A stretch of DNA of 64,000 bases from Actinomucor elegans (taxonomy: Eukaryota; Mucoromycota; Mucoromycetes; Mucorales; Mucoraceae), in assembly GCA_026027325.1 (NCBI GenBank), contig JAMSLZ010000001.1, positions 1,116,001 to 1,180,000 of the forward strand, read 5' to 3'. Made by a program: the position numbers and the translations under genes. Position 1 is the stretch's first letter. Every line of letters starts with the position of its first letter. A model generated the notes under the pieces. The model did not search any database. It had not been told where the DNA came from and saw only the letters and a list, made by a program, of their open reading frames with translations. Below are positions 56,520 to 64,000 of the stretch, piece by piece.

Positions 56520-57551
56520 TTAATACTTTGTCCAGTAACCTTTTGCCTTGATACACTGTTGAATACGCTCTGGCATGCTTTCTATAACCTTTTGGCACTC
56601 CTCCTTCTTAATGATGTCGTACCAAACTTCCTTCGATCTTTCGAACAGGTCGTTCATACCTTTTGCAGGTGCTTCATACTCATTTAAGCGCAGTTTCAAT
56701 AACCTCCACATATTCTCGATAGGATTGAGGTCTGGTGACTGTGGTGGCCAGTCCATGACTTGGTACTCCTGTTCTTTAAGGTAGTCTTTTACGAGATTTG
56801 AAGTGTGTTTGGGGTCGTTGTCCTGCTGGAATATGATTTGGTCACGCCGGAGACCCAAATTTTCGCATGCAAAATCGATCGTTTGTCTCTGTTCGTCTTC
56901 TAAGATCTCCTTATATAGTGTTTTATCCATGTGGCCTTCAATTTTGCACATCCATCCAACACCAGCGTATGTAATCGCACTCCAAAGCATAATACTACCT
57001 CCTCCATGTTTTACCGTAGCATTAATATGTCGCGGTTGCAACGTTTGACCATCCCGAATCCAGGCCCAAGTGCGTCCATCCGAATTGAAGCGATTTACTT
57101 TGGTCTCATCTGACCATACCACACGTTTCCAGTCATCAATTGTCCAATAACGATGAGCTTTACACCATGCGAGCCTTTTTCTGGCATTTTTTACACTTAG
57201 CATAGGCTTCTTCTTCTTTTCAATAGCTCCCAAACCCTCCTTACGGAGAGCTCTACGAATAGTATCAGCGCTAACATGAATTCCATGATCAATTTGAAGC
57301 TGTTTCTTGACTTTAACAGCGTTATCCATTCTGCCTTTAGTAATCAAACGTACACAATATCGTTTATCAGCACCAGACAGGGCCTCGGGTCTACCACTTT
57401 TGCACAGTTTTCTTCCAGAACATTCTAATCTACTGATGTTGAATACAGTACCGATGCTAACTCCAACCTTTTCAGATACTTTACGAACACTTTGACCGGA
57501 ATTTAGAAGAGATATGATTTGGTTACGTTGATCGGTTGATATAGCGCGCAT
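56520..57551 (-). CDS. Tc1-family DD34E transposase
   Basis: An intact 343-residue frame from ATG 57551 (a TTG three codons upstream is not used). It has two N-terminal helix-turn-helix motifs (SGQSVRKVSEKVGVS, and VSADTIRRALRKEGL) with a GRP linker (KSGRPEAL). The catalytic triad is WSDET (D148), FQQDNDPKH (D244) and NPIENMW (E279), leaving 34 residues between the last two as in classical Tc1. Base composition is ordinary, unlike the adjacent IS1595-type gene. It would recognise the 31-bp inverted repeats of the surrounding element. Confidence 0.93.
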   Translation of the reverse strand: MRAISTDQRNQIISLLNSGQSVRKVSEKVGVSIGTVFNISRLECSGRKLCKSGRPEALSGADKRYCVRLITKGRMDNAVKVKKQLQIDHGIHVSADTIRRALRKEGLGAIEKKKKPMLSVKNARKRLAWCKAHRYWTIDDWKRVVWSDETKVNRFNSDGRTWAWIRDGQTLQPRHINATVKHGGGSIMLWSAITYAGVGWMCKIEGHMDKTLYKEILEDEQRQTIDFACENLGLRRDQIIFQQDNDPKHTSNLVKDYLKEQEYQVMDWPPQSPDLNPIENMWRLLKLRLNEYEAPAKGMNDLFERSKEVWYDIIKKEECQKVIESMPERIQQCIKAKGYWTKY

Positions 57552-57717
57552 GTCCAACAATATTTAGACTTAAATTGGAAAAGTTGATATATAATGTGAG
57601 CGTATAATTGTAGTAAAATCTTCTTCATATGTTAGCCAAGACATATGTTAAATATAAGAGACCTTGGAATAAAAGCCAACTTGTGGTTCAACGATTTTTC
57701 CATTTTAGCTTGTGCAT

Positions 57718-57734
57718 GCAAAACTGTTCAAATG
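57718..57734 (+). repeat. Second internal copy of the Tc1 end motif
   Basis: GCAAAACTGTTCAAATG lies here in plus orientation, about 190 bp inside the right end. Confidence 0.7.
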
Positions 57735-57895
57735 TATAAATCAAATTGAAGTCACAATAACTATTCCATAAATGGAAATATTTGACCAAAGTTTTTTTGA
57801 ATGTAATCTACACGATTTGCTCTTTACAACAATATAAGTGACATCAAAATCAGCGATAGAAAAGTTTGATTTTGAATGCGATTTATAAAAAAATG

Positions 57896-57926
57896 TCAAA
57901 CATTTGAACAGTTTTGCGAGTCACTG
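57896..57926 (-). repeat. Right terminal inverted repeat of composite Tc1 element
   Basis: This is the partner of 54179-54209; TA duplication follows at 57927-57928. Confidence 0.9.
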
Positions 57927-57928
57927 TA

Positions 57929-58728
57929 TGTTTCTTTAAAGTCCAACTTAAAACATCGACTTATAAGCGGACTGTACAAATGGGGTTCGTGTAAGGTCTA
58001 ACTTTGCTTTTAAATTATAATAAATGAGTTTGTATCACCCTGCTATTACCCATTAAAGATATACTCTATGGTTAAAGAATGATTATGAGAATAATATGTA
58101 CACATGAAAATTGTTTGCGTTTTTTGAGAATTGTATGGTTGAATTAATAAAAAAAAATGACAAAAACGTCTTATAAAAGAATAACTTCGTCTAACAACTA
58201 AAGTTCTGTATGTGCCATATATATGTTTAGATGCACAATTAAATTCTCTATAACTTTTGCTAAGCAATTATTTGTGGCTTTGCAATATTTTACTTGCAAA
58301 AATCGCTTAAATAACTTCATTTAACGAATTTTTGTTGAATTTTTGAAACCCCCAAAAAATGATTCTTTCTTCCAGTTATTGAAGCAACAATAGCCAATAA
58401 AAGTATAATATTATTTTTTATCTCGCCTTGCTACTACTTAATAATTACTACTTTTTTGATACGTCATCTTTGAGGCTTTTATTTTAATAAAATTTTTTCG
58501 CTCTTCTCGTGTTTTCTTTTCACTGTAATCCTTACTTTTTTTTTAATTGAAGTATGTACAAATAACATTAATTACTCATTCCCATCAAGGTAAAAATTCC
58601 TATTAAATCATAGCTTGAAGCATACTTAATCCTCTTTTCTCTTATTAGCAAACTTACACAGCTTTCATCATTTTTTACATGTGCTTTTTTTTTCAGTTTT
58701 AATGGTAAGAGAAAAGTTGTAATTACAC
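57929..58728. other. AT-rich interval between Tc1 element and R2 retroelement
   Basis: I see no gene. The short frame 58046-58267 has no motif. Confidence 0.4.
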
Positions 58729-59604
58729 TGTTGTAAACATGACTTGTTCAGTGTCCGTCACCAATCAGGTCAATGTTCGACAATGCTTATACTCAGCTTG
58801 TGCTTTGACAGTGTTGTAAAGGTGGTAGATAAAGATTTTGGAAGATAGAAATACTTTTAAAACTGTGGATAGTTTTTTATTATAGATCAAGAATTGATTC
58901 ACTGGTCAAAAGGTGATAAAACGCATCTCTTATATACTTTTTCTCGATCGGTACTTGATTCTAAATTCATATTACGATTTGCCAGGAACAAGGTTGGATT
59001 GCGTATAAAGAAGACCAGGGATAATAACCAAATGAGCGAACCAAGATTAGCGGCGAGGAGTGTCGGGATCAATATATCCAAAGGTAATAGTATTGAATGT
59101 AATATTTGGTGTGAGAGATAGTATTTATCAATTAGCGTCTACTTGCTCAGAGTGATATATAAATAAAGATATTTTAACATAATCAAATACAGTCATTTAC
59201 ATTCTGGTTCTTGGTAATAATGCTTTATACACTTCTGCAGCTATATATAAGGATATCTATACGATTTTCTATCTGTACAGTATTCTCTTATTAATATAAT
59301 TATGAGCGTTTACAACAGACAGCTTTGTAACGTCGGTTAAGAGATATATATGGAAATCAATGCTTAGTGCAACTAACCTTCATAAACTATCTATCACCGA
59401 ATATAAAGTCGTACTAGAATGGATTACTCTAAATCCTTGTTAACTCCATGAGCGCAGTCTTTGACTAACTCAATCGTCTATAATATCAAGTTAAATCCGA
59501 ACTTCAATTTTGTATAAATAGCTCATCATTTTAATGCTTTAATAAATCAATTCGTTTTTATCAGTCTGGTTATTTTTACAGTCTTTATTATATTCGATAT
59601 AACA
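58729..59604 (+). repeat. 5' LTR of R2-family retroelement, interrupted by R1 solo LTR
   Basis: The R2 LTR (365 bp net) runs 58729-58811 and resumes at 59318-59604. It starts TGTTGTAAACATGAC and ends GATATAACA, with TATAAATAG in the sense direction. It lies 54 bp upstream of the gag start. Confidence 0.88.
58812..59317 (-). repeat. R1-family solo LTR nested in the R2 LTR, TSD GACAG
   Basis: A 506-bp insertion flanked by GACAG at 58807-58811 and 59318-59322. The uninterrupted R2 copy at 43667 has the empty site with one GACAG. Confidence 0.92.
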
Positions 59605-59658
59605 TTTTTTTTAACCTTATCTGCTACTTTTTGGTTTATTATACACTTACTACTCAAT

Positions 59659-62277
59659 ATGTCTGCTCCTATCTCTACTGTTTCTGGTTCTAATGACGTT
59701 GTCATTAATCCTCCTGTTGCTACTGAATCCTCTGCTGATCAAGACGTAGAGATGAACAACTGTGATGACGGTTTATCCGTATCTGACTCCGTTGAGGTGA
59801 TCAAGGACGCTATCCGTCAAGCCTCTGCTCAAATCGCCAAGATGACTATCCAGTTGGTGACTCCTGGTGTTCTCTCTGAAGAAGCTGCCAAGAAACGTCG
59901 TGGTGATCTTGCTCTTCGACAAAAGGATTTGAAGTTATTCAAGGAATCTCTTCTGGCTATGGAAGAATCCCTTGGTAGCTCTGCTGCTAGTCCTGCTTCT
60001 GCTTCTCTGGGTCCTACTAAGAGTACTATGTTACGTACTGAGTTTGTGCCCAATGACTTACCTATTATCCAATGGGTTGGTATGGTTTCTGACAACAAGT
60101 CTACCATCTTCACTGACTTGCGTACTTGTCTTTCTCGCTTCGAAGTCGTTGTAGAGTGTCATGGTCTTGACTTGGACGTCAATGGTGCTCGCCTACTTAA
60201 GTACTGTTGCTTAAACGAGGATCATCAAACATTCTTGAAAGAAACCTTCTTTGTGCCTGGTGTTGCTGCTACTTGGTCCATTGTAAAAGATGCCTTCTTG
60301 AAGAAGTTTGGTGTGAATGCAAGTGTAGATCGCTCTACTGCTGCTAACGAGCTCATGGCCATCACTAAACGGTCAACCGAGACAATTGAACAGTATATTG
60401 ACCGCTTCAACGCGTTACGTCGTCGTGCTGACTTGAATGATTCGTTCTTGTTAATATCTACCTTCTTGCGTGGATTGCCTGACTCATTCCAAGAACGTAT
60501 GGCATATACTATGAATATGGGAACTGAAACTCAGACGCAGAATCTCGAGTATGTTTGCGCTGTGGCTCGTAACTTGGACAGTCGTTTGGCTTCTATGCGT
60601 GCTAACAAGCGTACTGGTGACGATCAAAGGGAATCTCTTGGCACGAAAAAGTCAAAGGTTTCTGATGAACCATCGTCGTCATCGTTTCCTAATGGTGCTG
60701 CTGCCTCGAAGTACGCATCAAAACCTTCTTCTTCGTCTAGTACAAGAGAAAAGAAAGGTTTGTTCTGTTCTTTCCACCGATCGACTACGCATAGCACGGA
60801 CTCTTGTCGCGCTGCTAAACTGGGAGGTGTACCCAAGCCTGGTCCTGGTGACTGCCGTCGTTGTGGCGCTAAGAATTGGAACCCATCACATCGCTGTGAT
60901 TCATCTGCTGCAGTGAATGGTGTTGGTAAATCTGCCAGTAATCTGGTAATGAGAGCTATGTCCACGTCGCCCGAACGTTTTTCCTCTTCTGCCTCTCGCA
61001 CTACTACTACTACTTCTTCTGCTGCTCCTCGTGCTCCGGTTGCCACTACCGTCGAGACTAATACTTCTGTTGCTTCTTCTGCTGTGGCTGTTGCCACACA
61101 ACGCATCAACGATATGGATATTTCAGATGAAGAATCGCTTCTGGTCGCCGCGCAGGCACAAGCTTGTAAGTATCACAAAAGATTTTCATTGCCACCAAGA
61201 CAGATTTCTAATTCTCTCTTTGTACCGGCTATTATAGAGAATATTACTACCTACAGTTTGATCGATTCGGGTTCGAGCTTTTCTATGGTTACGCCAGAGT
61301 TTTTTAACTCACTTGTTCCACCTATTCCTTTGGTGAAGCAAGAAGGCACAATCCAGCTTGGCCACGTCAATAATGCGATCAGTAGAATAGGGTCTTGCAC
61401 TCTAAAAGTATTCTATAATAAAAAATCTTTTTACCATACTTTTGAAGTTTTTCCTTTCTTTACTCATGAAGATGTTCCTATTTGCTTTGGTCTTGACATC
61501 TTACCTCAATTGAACATTGGCATCACTGGTGTTGTGTTTGCACAGTGAAATAATAAAGAAGACTAAAAAGAGTACTTTTTGAGACTGTGCTTTATTAACA
61601 AAGATGAATATAAAGATGAAGATCCTATAACTATGTCTAAACTAAACCTATTTATACTAATCGTCTATCTAAGTGTGGTGAAGAGGATTTAAGAAGATGT
61701 TATGTTATAGGTCTATGTTCTAGATATATATCCATCTGAGACATGAATCTTAAACATATCAACTCGTAAGTGCTTCCGTAAAGATGAGATTGATAATGAA
61801 TAAGTTATTATTCATACAATAGTCTCTATTCTATAACAACTGGTCTTGTTAGTTCACACTTTGAACAAATTGGCCATTGACTCCCAGACCCAATTGATCC
61901 TGATCAGGTCAAACCAAATGATAATCCATACGGAACGATTACTGAGCGAAAGCCTTTACTTGATAAAATAAACAAGTTATTACAGGTCAATTCTTCTATT
62001 GATATGAAAAATACATACTGCAATTTACCACGTGCTATTATTCATCTCAAAACGAAGCCTGGAAGTGTTGCTTATAGAAAACAATACGCATTGCCTGAAG
62101 CCTATCGTTCTGCGGTCCTTGACCAAATAGAAACATGGTTACAGGAAGGTGTCATTGAAAGAGCTCCTTCTCATACATCGTGGAATAGTCCAATCCTTTG
62201 CGTCAAAAAGAAGGACTCATTCGGTAATTACACGTATGCTAAACCTAGAGTGGTTTGTGATGTTCGTCTAGTTAACC
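59659..62277 (+). pseudogene. Broken gag-pol of R2-family Ty3/Gypsy element
   Basis: The gag part is open from ATG 59659: coiled N-terminus, retrotransposon gag fold (WSIVKDAFLKKFGV, then ETIEQYIDRFNALRRRADL), and two Cys/His clusters (CSFHRSTTHSTDSC, CRRCGAKNWNPSHRC). The same frame continues into an aspartic protease (SLIDSGSSFSMV), so gag and pol were probably one polyprotein. The frame is broken at 61530 by an R4 LTR, which supplies the apparent stop at 61546-61548. After it the frame resumes with one nonsense codon near 61889 and reaches the N-terminus of reverse transcriptase (YRKQYALPEAYRSAVLDQIE, SWNSPILCVKKKD). It is then cut at 62277 by the R1-family element. Expression is unlikely. 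Confidence 0.88.
61530..61838 (-). repeat. R4-family solo LTR in protease-RT junction, TSD ACTGG
   Basis: A 309-bp insertion with TGTTGTG/TATAACA ends and exact ACTGG duplications (61525-61529, 61839-61843). A TATAAATAG box and an AATAAAG signal follow in order on the minus strand, so sense is minus. Confidence 0.88.
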
Positions 62278-62783
62278 TGTTGTAAAGGTGGTAGATAAAG
62301 ATTTTGGAAGATAGAAATACTTTTAAAACTGTGGATAGTTTTTTATTAGAGATCAAGAATTGATTAACTGGTCAAAAGGTGATAAAACGCATCTCTTATA
62401 TACTTTTTCTCGGTCGGTACTTGATTCTAAATTCATATTACGATTTGCCAGGAACAAGGTTGGACTGCGTATAAAGAAGACCAGGGATAATAACCAAATG
62501 AGCGGACCAAGATTAGCGGCGAGGAGTGTCGGGATCAATATATCCAAAGGTAATAGTATTGAATGTAATATTTGGTGTGAGAGATAGTATTTATCAATTA
62601 GCGTCTACTTGCTCAGAGTGATATATAAATAAAGATATTTTAACATAATCAAATACAGTCATTTACATTCTGGTTCTTGGTAATAATGCTTTATACACTT
62701 CTGCAGCTATATATAAGGATATCTATACGATTTTCTATCTGTACAGTATTCTCTTATTAATATAATTATGAGCGTTTACAACA
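62278..62783 (-). repeat. 3' LTR of R1-family element
   Basis: A 506-bp LTR, almost identical to 53581-54086. Right flank TTATC does not duplicate TAACC, consistent with internal element sequence lying on that side. Confidence 0.88.
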
Positions 62784-62966
62784 TTATCCTCCACCAGAAT
62801 CAAACAAACTTGTATTGATTCGGCAAGTGCGTCAGTTCCACCAAATAGTACATTCATGCGGCTGAGTTTTGATTAACACGCTCAGGTATACCTCCTTTTA
62901 CGCACCAATTCAGGGTCTTTTCTTGCATCGTGGCTTTTCTTGGTTCTTGTTTCATAACTTGCCTAC

Positions 62967-64000
62967 TTATTCTATCTTTCTTTTCTTGTTTGAACGTCTA
63001 TTCAGTATTCTCTCTTCTCTACTCGTAGTGGCTGCAATATTTGCTCTTTTGTTTTTCGACATCTCGATCGCTACATTTGACATCTCATTCCCATTGCATT
63101 TAGGAATCTTGGAAGTTCCAACTTTTTTGCGTCTGTTAGGTTCAGAGTTTTGAATTGACTGTTCGACTCTAGTTTGCTCTAAACGTCGTAATTCTCTTTG
63201 CTTATTCCAGTACCGTTGAATGATAGTTGGATCGGTGAAATCACTTGCTTTTTGCCAAGTATTTTCTTTCTCAGAATAACCTTTCCACTTAATCAAGTAT
63301 TCTCGATGACCTTCTTCACCTCGATGATCACGGATACCTTCGACTTCGTAGTATTCTTCTTCGATACTAGACTCATCCAGGGTAACTACTTTCAATTCCG
63401 ACGGTACATAGTTTCGGGATAATAATTCATTCTGTTCATCCTTTAGTTCATACGATCCACCAGTATTTCTTCGAACAACAGTGTAAGGTCCCTCATAAAT
63501 CGGAGCTAACTTACTAGATCGATTCTGTAATCTGATCATGACATGCGTTCCAACTGGAATGTCGACAAGAACACTCTTTTGATTGAACTTTTTGTTATAT
63601 TCCTCATTTATCTTCTGAGTTCTTTCGAGGATGGCTGGGAATACGATCTTATCCATGTAATCTACGCGTTCTTCCAACTCTCGCATGGTCATAGACTCAA
63701 TGGGTAGTTTGAACTTCTTCTCGTTCCCGTAGTCATCAGGTAAGTTGACTCTACGTGCAAACATCAAGGAGAAGGGAGAACTCATAGTTTTTGCTTTAAT
63801 GTGTCGGTTCATGCAGAGCTGTATGATAGGAAGATAATACGCCCAACTATGACTGTCTGACTTCATCATTTTTCTTAACGTGTTAGTTGCGGTACGAACT
63901 GCATTTTCCGCTGCTCCATTTGCTCGAGGATGATATGGCGTAGTGTATCTTCTATCAATTCCTAGGTTCTTCGAAATACTGTTCATCACAGCATTCTTGA
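62967..64000 (-). CDS. pol: Pol C-terminus (integrase and chromodomain) of R1-family element, partial
   Basis: The frame is open to the window edge, so the 5' part is missing. It begins inside the integrase core. The catalytic Glu lies in YHPRANGAAENAVRTATNTL. Next come the GPY/F-type domain (YEGPYTVVRRNTGGSYELKD) and a chromodomain (YLIKWKGYSEKENTWQKA). The chain ends in a Lys/Arg-rich tail (RRSNKKRKIE) that could be a nuclear localisation signal. Stop is at 62969-62967. The visible part has no breaks, so the element may be intact. It is a paralogue of the chromovirus at 45076-51351 but clearly different in sequence. Confidence 0.9.
   Translation of the reverse strand, partial: KNAVMNSISKNLGIDRRYTTPYHPRANGAAENAVRTATNTLRKMMKSDSHSWAYYLPIIQLCMNRHIKAKTMSSPFSLMFARRVNLPDDYGNEKKFKLPIESMTMRELEERVDYMDKIVFPAILERTQKINEEYNKKFNQKSVLVDIPVGTHVMIRLQNRSSKLAPIYEGPYTVVRRNTGGSYELKDEQNELLSRNYVPSELKVVTLDESSIEEEYYEVEGIRDHRGEEGHREYLIKWKGYSEKENTWQKASDFTDPTIIQRYWNKQRELRRLEQTRVEQSIQNSEPNRRKKVGTSKIPKCNGNEMSNVAIEMSKNKRANIAATTSREERILNRRSNKKRKIE

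Larger units (their letters stand above)
54179..57926 (-). mobile_element. Composite Tc1-type transposon carrying an AT-rich IS1595-like block
   Basis: The 3748-bp element has 31-bp perfect terminal inverted repeats starting CAGTGACTCGCAAAACTGTT, and TA dinucleotides on both sides (54177-54178, 57927-57928). It contains a DD34E Tc1 transposase at normal base composition and a very AT-rich block (about 54230-56400) with a second transposase and a 98-residue ORF. The length is over twice that of a simple Tc1 element. Confidence 0.85.
62278..64000 (-). mobile_element. R1-family Ty3/Gypsy chromovirus, 3' part, running off the window
   Basis: On the minus strand the order is integrase-chromodomain, a short non-coding tail, polypurine tract CTGGTGGAGGATAA (62797-62784) and the R1 LTR (62783-62278). 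The LTR is therefore the 3' LTR of an element that continues beyond position 64000. It inserted into the RT region of the R2 element. The left-side target sequence is TAACC (62273-62277). Confidence 0.85.

Overview
The window is nuclear DNA of an early-diverging fungus, most likely Mucoromycota and probably Mucorales. The evidence is AT-rich intergenic DNA, many 45-75 nt introns with GTAAGT/GTATGT donors and CTAAT/CTGAC branch motifs, class V myosin, RNase P, Bud13 and Sas10 homologues of fungal type, and chromodomain Ty3/Gypsy retrotransposons. No bacterial operon logic is present. All gene models were spliced by eye, with reading phase checked at every junction.

Region 1-31 kb is the host-gene half. 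In order it holds a SAM methyltransferase (+), a GPH/sucrose-type sugar transporter (+), an IS630/Tc1-like DNA transposon (-), a STB6-like coiled-coil protein (+), a small two-TM protein absent from long-ORF lists (+), a BTG/Tob-domain protein (-), the RNase P/MRP subunit Rpp40 (+), a tandem CDGSH iron-sulfur protein with an 11-nt microexon (-), a protein disulfide isomerase with RDEL tail (+), a type-B carboxylesterase (-), a Sec7-PH Arf exchange factor (-) and a complete 14-exon class V myosin (-).

Region 31-37 kb is a gene-poor stretch ending in a small homeodomain gene (-). Region 37.7-41 kb holds a divergent pair of RNA-processing genes, BUD13 (-) and SAS10/UTP3 (+), with start codons 183 bp apart.

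Region 41-64 kb is a nest of mobile elements. Four LTR families are named here R1-R4. An intact Ty3/Gypsy chromovirus (45076-51351) has apparently identical 216-bp LTRs, a matched 5-bp duplication, and gag and pol in one frame separated by a single stop codon. A tRNA-Glu(CTC) lies among solo LTRs. A 3.75-kb Tc1-type element (54179-57926) carries its own DD34E transposase and also a strikingly AT-rich block with an IS1595-family transposase and an unknown ORF. A decayed R2-family gag-pol element at the right end has been hit by an R1 solo LTR in its 5' LTR, an R4 solo LTR in the protease-RT junction, and a full R1-family chromovirus whose 3' end enters the window on the minus strand.

A degenerate ~75-bp repeat occurs at least nine times in intergenic DNA of the first half, always in the same orientation. 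Similarity statements come from recognising family motifs; no database search was possible.
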